Source of the DNA: REBR01 sp033721915
GTDB taxonomy: Bacteria; Pseudomonadota; Gammaproteobacteria; Pseudomonadales; Oleiphilaceae
Direction: 5' to 3'
NCBI GenBank assembly: GCA_033721915.1
Contig: JAWWAC010000006.1
Span: 38,984 to 102,983 of the forward strand
Length of the DNA: 64,000 nt
The notes under the pieces were generated by a model. The model made no database searches. It was not told the origin of the DNA and saw only the letters and a list, made by a program, of their open reading frames with translations. A program made the translations under genes and the position numbers. The stretch's first letter is position 1, and every line of letters starts with the position of its first letter. Positions 16,686 through 24,274 of the stretch are shown here, piece after piece.

Positions 16686-16815
16686 CTCTGTCGCCCTCCA
16701 CCAATGCCTCGATCTCTTTCAGTTGCTGACAGCTATAGCCATGGCTTTTCGCCAGCTCTGTATCCGGCTCTATCCAGAATTTTGCCTCGCCGTCACCAGA
16801 AATTACATGAACATG
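16645..16815 (-). pseudogene. DUF4160 remnant, 5' end lost
   Basis: The frame encodes HVHVISGDGEAKFWIEP, DTELAKSHGYSCQQLKEIEA and LVEGDRDELVNAWCQHFGR, then stops at 16645. This is the conserved core and C-terminus of DUF4160. In-frame stops lie just upstream (TAA and TAG) and no ATG, GTG or TTG precedes the core in this frame. The usual N-terminal strand is therefore missing or out of frame. The last 41 bases overlap the start of the DUF2442 gene. It is probably a decayed partner, unless an unusual start such as ATT is used. Confidence 0.7.
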
Positions 16816-16860
16816 CTTTCTCGACTCTTACCTCTATGAATGGCCTGACTATGCGCTACT

Positions 16861-17148
16861 TCAGGCCGCAACAAGCTTCTTCACTTTGAGCTCTTTACGG
16901 TGTTGCTCAGCGTGCCACAGCTCATATTGGGACTGCTGGTTCAGCCAGCTCTCTGCCGAGGTATTGAAGGCGATGGAAAGCCGAATCGCCATTTCGGGGC
17001 TGATACCCGCCTTGCCGTTCAATACAGCGCTCAGAGTTTTGCGGCTGACACCCAATGCCTCTGCAGCCGCCGTAACAGAGAGGCCAAGGGGCTCCAGGCA
17101 AAGTTCTCGCAATACTTCACCAGGGTGGGGAGGGTTGTGCATCAACAT
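16861..17148 (-). CDS. higA: HigA-family antitoxin without an adjacent HigB
   Basis: This protein of about 95 residues begins MLMHNPPHPGEVLRELCLEP, the hallmark of the HigA addiction-module antitoxin family. A helix-turn-helix follows (SVTAAAEALGVSRKTLSAVL, then NGKAGISPEMAIRLSIAFNT), and AESWLNQQSQYELW ends the core. A GAGGT sequence precedes ATG 17148. HigA is normally directly downstream of a HigB toxin. Here the upstream gene is a different RelE-type toxin that already has its own RHH antitoxin, so this HigA looks orphaned or recruited. Confidence 0.88.
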   Translation of the reverse strand: MLMHNPPHPGEVLRELCLEPLGLSVTAAAEALGVSRKTLSAVLNGKAGISPEMAIRLSIAFNTSAESWLNQQSQYELWHAEQHRKELKVKKLVAA

Positions 17149-17178
17149 TGGCTGTACCTCAGTGGTAATTGCCTCTTG

Positions 17179-17442
17179 TTAGCTGCGTCTGTAAACATGC
17201 TTTCGGTGCCCCACCTTCACAACCGTTACGACAAGGCGCGCATCTTCCACTTCATAGACGATTCGGTAGACACCCTGTCGGACCCGGTAGCGCTCTTGCC
17301 CTGAAAGCTTTTCACTCCCGACCGGGCGGGGATTTTCACGCAGTTTTTCCATGCGGTGAAGGATGCGGGAAACATCCTTTTCCGGAATGGAGCGAAGATC
17401 CCTGGAAACAGATTTCTTGAAGACAAGCTTATAGTTTGCCAT
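17179..17442 (-). CDS. RelE/YoeB-like toxin (mRNA interferase family)
   Basis: This protein of about 87 residues reads KLVFKKSVSRDLRSIPEKDV, LHRMEKLRENPRPVGSEKLS, YRVRQGVYRIVYEVEDARLV and VKVGHRKHVYRR. This is the classical RelE core with the conserved RVRxGxYRIVY strand and the final GHRxxVYR. Toxins with this ending usually cleave mRNA in the ribosomal A site. It overlaps the end of the RHH antitoxin gene by 14 bases, the standard antitoxin-first order. The orphan higA follows 30 bases downstream. Confidence 0.9.
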   Translation of the reverse strand: MANYKLVFKKSVSRDLRSIPEKDVSRILHRMEKLRENPRPVGSEKLSGQERYRVRQGVYRIVYEVEDARLVVTVVKVGHRKHVYRRS

Positions 17443-17662
17443 GCGCCTTCAAATCATCCAGCAAGGATTCATAGCTCATTGTTGGCTCGGATGCCCGTTC
17501 CTCGAATGCCGCCAAGTCCTCCTGGTCCTCGGCCAATGCAGCACGAACAGCCTCGTTCACGATATCGGACAGGGAGCGGTGCGTATGCGCAGCCTTAAGC
17601 CTTAGCGCCGCATGTAGCTGGGGGTCAAAATAAACCGTAGTACGCTTCGATGTCCCGCTCAT
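17429..17662 (-). CDS. Ribbon-helix-helix (CopG/RelB-type) antitoxin
   Basis: This protein of about 77 residues has a ribbon strand TTVYFDPQLHAALRLKAAHT and helices RSLSDIVNEAVRAALAEDQE, typical of CopG-like antitoxins. The acidic C-terminus (DQEDLAAFEERASEPTMSYE) probably wraps the toxin. The start is ATG 17662, with GGAGG six bases upstream; an in-frame TTG at 17674 has no such support. An eight-base palindrome GTCATGAC at 17700-17707 lies upstream and may be part of its operator. Confidence 0.87.
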   Translation of the reverse strand: MSGTSKRTTVYFDPQLHAALRLKAAHTHRSLSDIVNEAVRAALAEDQEDLAAFEERASEPTMSYESLLDDLKAHGKL

Positions 17663-17725
17663 GGCATCCTCCAAGTATCACAATGAGTAATAAATTAGCG
17701 TCATGACATCAAAGCGTCAACTATG

Positions 17726-17751
17726 AGTCAATGGAGTTAGAGTCATTGATC
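17726..17751 (+). repeat. Two-hairpin repeat, copy 3 (first hairpin only)
   Basis: The left arm TCAATG (17728-17733), a ten-base loop and CATTGATC (17744-17751) form hairpin 1; the two outermost left bases differ from the other copies. The bases after it (GCTGCTTTTG) diverge from GCTGGTTTGG, and no second hairpin is found at the expected distance. It lies between the RHH antitoxin and the GST-like gene. Confidence 0.65.
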
Positions 17752-17793
17752 GCTGCTTTTGAAGTGGGCCTCATGGCTTACTGCTAAAAGAGG

Positions 17794-18627
17794 TTATTCA
17801 GCCTTTGAGGAATGAGTTCCGTGTTGTGAAGAAGCGCCCTCGGTTGAATAGTCGAGAATCGTTTCCCCGGGCATGTTCCCGGCCTGATAGGTCTTGTACA
17901 GATACCGGACGATAGCGGCTGGCGCGCTCGATACAAAGCCGGTGTTGGGATCTTTCAGGCACAGCCGTGCAGAAAGGCCTGCCAACTCTGCAAGCTCAGC
18001 CTCTTTGCGGCTACCACGCGCGCATGCCTTCCACAGATGAGGCAGCTCCAGGCAGGTGAGCGCATCGAATACCCTGATCGAGCCAGCATTGCCCTGGGCG
18101 CCAAGAAAGATGAGCGGCTCTGCAGGCAGACGGCTCGGCACGCGCAGTACACCAAAGTAGAGCGACAGCCGGAGAGAGTACAGCATCAACTTCGAGATCG
18201 GCCGCGACGAGAATGGCCGCGCCGGGGCACCGCCGCCATAGGTCTCGAGCAGGTAAGTGATGATCGCACCGGAGTCAGACATCCGGGCGCCAGTGTTGGG
18301 GTCCTCCATGTACGGAAACATCAGTTGTCCGCTCTTCTCCCGGACCTCGGGTCGATAGCGGCTGTCGCCGGCCTTTGCATAAGTCTTGATGGTCACACGC
18401 GGTGTCGGATAGACCTGTGCGTCCAGATCCAGTTCGCTGATCACCGCACGTACGCGCTGGCAGAACGGGCATCCGTTGTATTCGTACAGCACCAGTGGTT
18501 TGGCTGCGGGTCTGGCCGTTGCCTCGACGCTGGCGCCTCGCGCGTGGGTCCAATACGTCAGCAGACGGCAGCTAAGAGAGTGCCATAGGGAATAGAACCG
18601 GCCTGTGGGACTGTGGAAACTCGCCAT
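17794..18627 (-). CDS. Tandem GST_N/glutaredoxin-like protein
   Basis: This protein of about 277 residues has two thioredoxin-fold GST_N domains. The first has the CPFC redox motif at residues 53-56 (LVLYEYNGCPFCQRVRAVIS), VTIKTY, and the glutathione-binding SDSGAIITYLLETYG. The second (about residues 168-255) ends SSAPAAIVRYLYKTY and has no CxxC, so it is probably non-catalytic. There is no C-terminal GST helical domain. Similar tandem proteins occur in plants and cyanobacteria. Glutathione-dependent redox activity is inferred. The start at 18627 is uncertain; the frame is open to 18744. Confidence 0.75.
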   Translation of the reverse strand: MASFHSPTGRFYSLWHSLSCRLLTYWTHARGASVEATARPAAKPLVLYEYNGCPFCQRVRAVISELDLDAQVYPTPRVTIKTYAKAGDSRYRPEVREKSGQLMFPYMEDPNTGARMSDSGAIITYLLETYGGGAPARPFSSRPISKLMLYSLRLSLYFGVLRVPSRLPAEPLIFLGAQGNAGSIRVFDALTCLELPHLWKACARGSRKEAELAELAGLSARLCLKDPNTGFVSSAPAAIVRYLYKTYQAGNMPGETILDYSTEGASSQHGTHSSKAE

Positions 18628-18761
18628 TTTGCATCTCGTTCTGTTAAGTGAATCCAGTTTACAGCCCGGGAAGTCAGCAGGGTATCCAGCTTTGCGGCCC
18701 AGCGCTGCCAACAGGGGCAGCTTTGAAGTGGGGGAAGTCCACATCCGAGTGACGCGCCTGG

Positions 18762-19064
18762 TCAGGTGTTACCGAGCATGTACGCACGTAGCTGCTGCTC
18801 TTCTCGCATGACATAGAGGACGAGAACACGCTCACCATCCTCACGATAAAAAATGCGACAGGGTGAAACCACCACTTTTCTGTACACCGAATCCGGGAGC
18901 TCCGGCGGAATCCGGCCAGACTGGGGGAAATCTTCCAGGCGCCCGGTCTTATCGACTATTTCCCGGACCAGATGCTTTGCGGCAGCAGGATTATCCAGGG
19001 CAATGTACTCGGCAAGGTCATTCAGTTCCTGAAGTGCGGGCTCCGTCCATATTGTTTCAGCCAT
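18762..19064 (-). CDS. ParE/RelE-family toxin
   Basis: This protein of about 100 residues contains TEPALQELNDLAEYIALDNP, AAAKHLVREIVDKTGRLEDF, PQSGRIPPELPDSVYRKVVV and SPCRIFYREDGERVLVLYVM. This is the ParE pattern (helical hairpin, PxxGRxxPE, YRV/ILY strands). ParE toxins poison DNA gyrase, while others of this fold cleave mRNA; the sequence alone does not decide. The gene overlaps the preceding antitoxin by 43 bases, an unusually long overlap that ties their translation together. Confidence 0.88.
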   Translation of the reverse strand: MAETIWTEPALQELNDLAEYIALDNPAAAKHLVREIVDKTGRLEDFPQSGRIPPELPDSVYRKVVVSPCRIFYREDGERVLVLYVMREEQQLRAYMLGNT

Positions 19065-19309
19065 TTATTCATTTTCTCCCTGGCCTCACTCTGGCTGTAC
19101 GTTCTTCCCTCCAGTACAGCGCGCTCTCCCCGTGAGAGCCCCTCAAGCAGTTCAAGCCGGCGTTGCATAAACTCGTAATCCTGCACATCCACAAGGTAGG
19201 CGGATGGCTGACCATGCTCCGTGATCAGTACGGGCTCTTTGGACGAGTGCAGATCGGCCAGAATCTTTGTGGCCTGGCGCTTGAGATTCGTAACCAGCTC
19301 AACCTTCAT
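19022..19309 (-). CDS. Phd/YefM-family antitoxin
   Basis: This protein of about 95 residues reads LKRQATKILADLHSSKEPVL, ITEHGQPSAYLVDVQDYEFM and QRRLELLEGLSRGERAVLEG, the standard Phd/YefM domain order. The C-terminus (SEAREKMNKWLKQYGRSPHF) forms the toxin-binding tail. Such antitoxins bind short palindromes at their own promoter, and one is present 23 bases upstream of the ATG. Its partner ParE-like toxin follows with overlap. Confidence 0.9.
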   Translation of the reverse strand: MKVELVTNLKRQATKILADLHSSKEPVLITEHGQPSAYLVDVQDYEFMQRRLELLEGLSRGERAVLEGRTYSQSEAREKMNKWLKQYGRSPHFRN

Positions 19310-19331
19310 GGGCTCACCCTGAATCCGATTA

Positions 19332-19344
19332 ATAGTGGCACTAT
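19332..19344 (-). promoter_or_regulatory. Putative Phd operator
   Basis: This is the perfect palindrome ATAGTG-G-CACTAT, starting 23 bases upstream of the Phd-type antitoxin ATG. Phd and YefM proteins autoregulate through short palindromes at this position. The assignment rests on symmetry and location. Confidence 0.5.
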
Positions 19345-19392
19345 AGTCTCACTGTCCGATGAGGCGATCACAGATAACGCTTTGGCTTTGAG

Positions 19393-19474
19393 GATCAATG
19401 GGGTAAGAGGTCATTGCACGCTGGTTTGGGTGTTGGCCTCTAGTGGAAGACTGCTGGTTGGTGCGTAAGGCACC
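19393..19474 (+). repeat. Two-hairpin repeat, copy 4
   Basis: Hairpin 1 is GATCAATG (19393-19400), eleven-base loop, CATTGCAC (19412-19419), with the last three bases of the arm mismatched. GCTGGTTTGGGTGTT follows, as in copy 2. Hairpin 2 is GGTGC (19460-19464), GTAAG, GCACC (19470-19474). Total length is 82 bases. It lies 84 bases upstream of the Phd antitoxin start. Confidence 0.78.
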
Positions 19475-19485
19475 CGCCCGGGGGT

Positions 19486-19535
19486 CTGGTTGGCGAGACT
19501 GGAGGCCAGGGACGGCTGATAGTCTCGCCAACCAG
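19486..19535. repeat. Perfect 15-bp inverted repeat
   Basis: CTGGTTGGCGAGACT (19486-19500) and AGTCTCGCCAACCAG (19521-19535) are exact inverted copies around a 20-base loop. There is no T-run after either arm, so it is not an ordinary terminator. It lies directly after repeat copy 4 and could be the end of a small mobile element or a recombination site. Confidence 0.85.
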
Positions 19536-19571
19536 GGTCCCCAGGTGCTGCCCTTGGCACCAATTCCCAGC

Positions 19572-19693
19572 CTTCAGCAGTGGGCGTCAAACGCCAAACC
19601 AGGCAGTCTTCAGCAGTTGGCAGCAATCGCCAAATCAGGCAGTTTCCCGCACTGGGAGCCTGAGCCTGGGAGTTAAACGCCAAAACCTGCAGT
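19572..19693. repeat. Tandem 36-bp repeats
   Basis: Units at 19572-19607 and 19608-19643 share CTTCAGCAGT...GCCAAA...CAGGCAGT with a few differences. A third, longer and degenerate unit ends at GCAGT, 19693. Each contains a short internal dyad (for example GGCGT-CAA-ACGCC in unit 1). Because 36 is a multiple of three, repeated short frames appear on both strands; I see no sign that they are translated. Confidence 0.75.
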
Positions 19694-19719
19694 CTCCAGA
19701 AGCGGAAAGAAACACCAGA

Positions 19720-19747
19720 CACAAAAAACCCCGGCGAACCGGGGCTT
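19720..19747 (-). terminator. Rho-independent terminator of the acyl-CoA operon
   Basis: CCCCGG (19729-19734), loop CGAA, CCGGGG (19739-19744). On the minus strand the stem is followed by a run of T (19723-19728). It lies about 30 bases after the stop of the last gene of the five-gene operon. Confidence 0.88.
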
Positions 19748-19773
19748 CTTCAGAGCAGGGGCAGGGCACCCGG

Positions 19774-20547
19774 TCAGGAGACCAGCGTACCCCCGTCCAC
19801 CACCAGAGACTGGCCAGTGATATGCCGCCCGGCCTCGGAAGCCAGCAGCAGCGCCGGCCCCTTGAGGTCGTCGTCGCCGCCGAAGCGGTTCAGGGGGATG
19901 CGCTCCAGCATCTTCTCGCCATTGGCATCCAGCAGCCCCTGGGACATCTTCGAGGGGAAGAAACCCGGGCAGATGGCATTGACGTTGATGTTGTAACGGC
20001 CCCACTCCGCAGCCAGCGCCCGGGTGAAGTTCACCACCGCGCCCTTGCTGGTGTTGTAGGCAATGGTCTGCATATGCTCCGGATTGCCGGACAGGCCCGC
20101 AATGGAGGCGATGTTGATCACCTTGCCGCTCTGGCGGGGGATAAAGCAGCGCTTGCCCACCGTCTGGGTGAGAAAGAACAGGGCGTTGACGTTCAGATTC
20201 ATCACCTTCATCCAGCCCTCCGGCGGGTACTCCTCCGCCGGTGCTCCCCAGGTGGCGCCGGCGTTGTTCACCAGGATATCGATATCACCCAGTTCGTTGA
20301 CGATTTTGTCCACCACCGCCGGAATCCCCTCCAGATCGGAAAGGTCCGCCGCCACGCTGAAGACCGTGATGCCTTTGGACTCCAGGTGGGCCTTGGCCTC
20401 ATCCAGTTCGTGCTGCTTGCGGGCGCTGATGGCGATTTTCGCCCCCATACCGCCCAGTGCCTCGGCCATCTGCAGGCCCAGGCCCCGTGAACCGCCGGTG
20501 ATAAAAGCCACCTTGCCGTTCAGGTCGAAGAGTTGTTGCACGCTCAT
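19774..20547 (-). CDS. SDR-family oxidoreductase (3-oxoacyl reductase/gluconate 5-dehydrogenase-like)
   Basis: This protein of about 257 residues has the cofactor motif TGGSRGLGLQMAEALG, NNAGATWG, and the active site SIAGLSG...YNTSKGAVVNFTRALA with catalytic Ser, Tyr and Lys. PGFFPSKM and the C-terminal GQSLVVDGG are typical of classical SDRs. It is the last gene of the five-gene operon. Its likely job is 3-hydroxyacyl/3-oxoacyl interconversion or removal of a substituent on the CoA-bound substrate; this is inferred from context. AAGGAG precedes the ATG at 20547. Confidence 0.85.
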   Translation of the reverse strand: MSVQQLFDLNGKVAFITGGSRGLGLQMAEALGGMGAKIAISARKQHELDEAKAHLESKGITVFSVAADLSDLEGIPAVVDKIVNELGDIDILVNNAGATWGAPAEEYPPEGWMKVMNLNVNALFFLTQTVGKRCFIPRQSGKVINIASIAGLSGNPEHMQTIAYNTSKGAVVNFTRALAAEWGRYNINVNAICPGFFPSKMSQGLLDANGEKMLERIPLNRFGGDDDLKGPALLLASEAGRHITGQSLVVDGGTLVS

Positions 20548-20607
20548 GGCGTTCTCCTTGTTGTTTCCTGCCGGGGCCGGACCAGGCCGGCCCCGTGTGA
20601 GCGGGCG

Positions 20608-21756
<1,149 letters not shown>

Positions 21757-21766
21757 GAGTCGCTCC

Positions 21767-22954
21767 TTACAGGCCCAGCACCAGCTTGGCAATGATGCCG
21801 CGCTGGATTTCATTGGAGCCGCCGAAAATGGTCAGCTTGCGCATGTTGAAATACTCGCCGGCGGCGATGGTGGCGTTTTCCGTTCCGGTGCGGGGGCCGT
21901 CGTATTCCGGCTCCAGCGCCTCGGGGATGTGCGCCATGGCGTCCTGGCCGGTGGCCTCCATGAGCAGCTCGAACAGGTTCTGGCCCAGTTCGGTGCCGCG
22001 GATCTTGAGGATGGAGGCGGAGGGGCCAGGGCCTTTCTCATCGGTCAGCACCCGCAGCACGGTCAGGTCCAGTGCCTGCAGTTCCATGTCCAGCTGGGCG
22101 AGGCGGTCCCGGAAGCGGGGGTTCTCGATCAGTGGCCGGTCGCCGTCCCGCTCTTCCCGTGCGGCCTGCTTGAGGCGTTTCATCATGCCTTTCCACTGGG
22201 CCACGTTGGCCAGGCCGGTGCGCTCGTGTCCCAGCAGGAACTTGGCGTAGGTCCAGCCCTGGTTTTCCTTGCCCACCAGGTTTTCAACGGGTACGCGCAC
22301 GTTGTCGAAGTACACTTCGTTAATCTCATGTTCGCCGTCGAGCATGATGATGGGGCGCACACTGATGCCCGGGTCGTCCATATTGATCAGCAGGAAGGAG
22401 ATGCCTTCCTGGTTCTTGCCTTCGTTGCTGGTGCGTACCAGACAGAAGATCCAGTCCGCGTGCTGGCCCAGTGTGGTCCAGGTCTTCTGGCCGTTGACCA
22501 CGTAGTGGTCACCGTCGCGCACGGCGCTGGTGCGCAGTGAGGCCAGGTCGGAGCCAGCGCCGGGCTCTGAGTAGCCCTGGCACCACCAGTCCTCACCGCT
22601 GAGGATGCCCGGCAGGAAGCGCTTTTTCTGTTCTTCATTGCCGAAGGTCATGATCACCGGGGCCACCATGCGCAGTCCGAAGTCCAGCTGGCGCGGTGCG
22701 CCGGCCAGTGCGCATTCTTCCTCGAAGATCAGTTGCTTGACCGCATCCCAGCCGGTGCCGCCGTGCTCCACGGGCCAGTTGGGGGCACCCCAGCCCTGGT
22801 CATGGAGGATTTTCTGCCAGCGTTCGGTGAGGGCCTTGTTGGGGCGCAGGCGTTTCTGGACCCGCTCGCGGATATCGTCCGGCAGGTTCTCCTGCAGGAA
22901 CTGGCGCACTTCCTGGCGGAAGGCTTCCTGTTCCGGTGTGTAATTGAGGTTCAT
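21767..22954 (-). CDS. Acyl-CoA dehydrogenase, large-subunit type (PimC-like)
   Basis: This protein of about 395 residues has the N-terminus MNLNYTPEQEAFRQEVRQFL, the FAD loop QGYSEPGAGSDLASLRTSA, QKTWTTLGQHADWIFCLVRT and LLGHERTGLANVAQWKGMMK. The C-terminal FGGSNEIQRGIIAKLVLGL keeps the cofactor-contact motif lost in the small subunit. It matches the large subunit of pimeloyl-CoA-type dehydrogenases by arrangement and size. It probably introduces the alpha-beta double bond in an acyl- or dicarboxyl-CoA. It lies 60 bases downstream of the thiolase gene. Confidence 0.88.
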   Translation of the reverse strand: MNLNYTPEQEAFRQEVRQFLQENLPDDIRERVQKRLRPNKALTERWQKILHDQGWGAPNWPVEHGGTGWDAVKQLIFEEECALAGAPRQLDFGLRMVAPVIMTFGNEEQKKRFLPGILSGEDWWCQGYSEPGAGSDLASLRTSAVRDGDHYVVNGQKTWTTLGQHADWIFCLVRTSNEGKNQEGISFLLINMDDPGISVRPIIMLDGEHEINEVYFDNVRVPVENLVGKENQGWTYAKFLLGHERTGLANVAQWKGMMKRLKQAAREERDGDRPLIENPRFRDRLAQLDMELQALDLTVLRVLTDEKGPGPSASILKIRGTELGQNLFELLMEATGQDAMAHIPEALEPEYDGPRTGTENATIAAGEYFNMRKLTIFGGSNEIQRGIIAKLVLGL

Positions 22955-23014
22955 GGTTGTTCTCGCTTTATCTGACGTCAGTGAACTGACTGAATAGGCG
23001 TTAAAGAAGTGGCC

Positions 23015-24196
23015 TCAGGCCACTTCAAACAGGCCGGCGGCACCCATGCCGGAGCCGACACACATGGTGACCACCACATACTTCACACCACGGCGCTTGC
23101 CTTCGATCAGGGCGTGGCCGGTGAGGCGTGAGCCGGTGGTGCCGTAGGGGTGACCCACGGCGATGGCGCCGCCGTTGACGTTCAGGCGTTCCATGGGGAT
23201 GCCCAGCTTGCGCTGACAGTACAGCACCTGTACGGCAAAGGCTTCATTGAGCTCCCACAGGCCGATATCGTCCACGGTCAGTCCGTGGCGCTTGAGCAGC
23301 TTGGGCACGGCATAGACCGGGCCGATGCCCATCTCGTCCGGCTCGCAGCCGGCCACGGCAAAGCCACGGAAAATGCCCAGTGGCTGCAGGCCGCGCTGCT
23401 CAGCCAGCTTGCCATCCATCAGCACACAGGCGGAGGCGCCGTCGGAGAACTGGCTGGCGTTACCGGCGGTGACCAGGCCGCCGGGCAGGGCGGAGCGGAT
23501 CTTGGTGACCCCTTCCAGGTTGGTGCCGGGGCGGATGCCCTCGTCCTGTGAGACGGTCACTTCCTGGCTGCTGAGCATGCCGGTGGCCTTGTCCGCCACA
23601 CCCATGGTGGTGGTGATGGGGACGATCTCATCGTTGAACTTGCCCGCTTCGCGGGCTTCGGTGGCCAGTGTCTGGCTGCGCACACCGTACTCGTCCATGT
23701 CTTCCTTCTTGATGCTGTAACGCTTGGCCACGGTTTCCGCCGTGTCGAGCATGGACCAGTACAGCTCCGGCTTGTTACTGGCCAGCCAGGGCTCCTTGAA
23801 ATAGGTCTGGTTGGCGCTGGCCTGTACGGTGGAGATGGACTCCACGCCGCCGGCGACCATCACCGACACCTTGTCCACCAGGATGTGCTGTGCGGCCATG
23901 GCGATGGCCTGCAGACCCGAGGAGCAGAAGCGGTTGATGGTGGCGCCGGAGACGCTCACCGGCAGACCGGCGCGCATGCCCCCCATGCGGGCCACATCGT
24001 GGCCGGTGGAGCCTTCCGGCAGCGCGCAGCCCAGCAGCACGTCCTCGATTTCCGCCGGGTCGACCTTGGAGCGCTCAACGGCGTGCTGGATGGCATGGCC
24101 GGCCAGTGTGGCGCCGTGGGTCATGTTCAGACCGCCGCGCCAGGATTTGGCCAGTGGGGTGCGGGCCGTGGATACAATGACAACATCGCGTGACAT
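23015..24196 (-). CDS. Thiolase (acetyl-CoA C-acyltransferase)
   Basis: This protein of about 393 residues is a thiolase. The nucleophilic Cys is in INRFCSSGLQAIAMAAQ and VMVAGGVESIS follows. The catalytic His is in NVNGGAIAVGHPYGTTGSRL and the second Cys in VVTMCVGSGMGAAGLFEVA. Length and motifs fit degradative (type I) thiolases that cleave 3-oxoacyl-CoA. The start at 24196 gives the usual MSRDVVIVSTARTPLAKSWR. The gene follows the bifunctional hydratase/dehydrogenase gene, and the two together complete beta-oxidation. Confidence 0.93.
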   Translation of the reverse strand: MSRDVVIVSTARTPLAKSWRGGLNMTHGATLAGHAIQHAVERSKVDPAEIEDVLLGCALPEGSTGHDVARMGGMRAGLPVSVSGATINRFCSSGLQAIAMAAQHILVDKVSVMVAGGVESISTVQASANQTYFKEPWLASNKPELYWSMLDTAETVAKRYSIKKEDMDEYGVRSQTLATEAREAGKFNDEIVPITTTMGVADKATGMLSSQEVTVSQDEGIRPGTNLEGVTKIRSALPGGLVTAGNASQFSDGASACVLMDGKLAEQRGLQPLGIFRGFAVAGCEPDEMGIGPVYAVPKLLKRHGLTVDDIGLWELNEAFAVQVLYCQRKLGIPMERLNVNGGAIAVGHPYGTTGSRLTGHALIEGKRRGVKYVVVTMCVGSGMGAAGLFEVA

Positions 24197-24274
24197 AGTG
24201 TTTCTCCTTGCGACCGGCGCCTCAAGGGGCGCCGGCAATGGTATTGGGTGGTGTGACGTGTGCGGACTGGCCGC

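Larger units (their letters stand above)
19310..19773. other. Non-coding, repeat-dense end of the island
   Basis: No convincing gene is present in these 464 bases. From left to right the stretch holds the Phd operator, repeat copy 4, a 15-bp inverted repeat, a further stem (GGTGC 19544-19548 / GCACC 19557-19561), tandem 36-bp repeats, and a terminator for the minus-strand operon. Short open frames on both strands only translate the tandem repeats and were rejected. Confidence 0.7.

Noticed and set aside
12943..19474. Island as an integron cassette array with attC sites
   Set aside because: Single gene orientation and repeats between modules are suggestive, but no GTTRRRY/RYYYAAC ends are seen, outer ends do not pair with each other as attC arms do, and no integrase is in the window.
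19411..19722. Repeat-containing open frames on both strands at the island edge
   Set aside because: They only translate the 36-bp repeats (a multiple of three), and neither has a convincing start.
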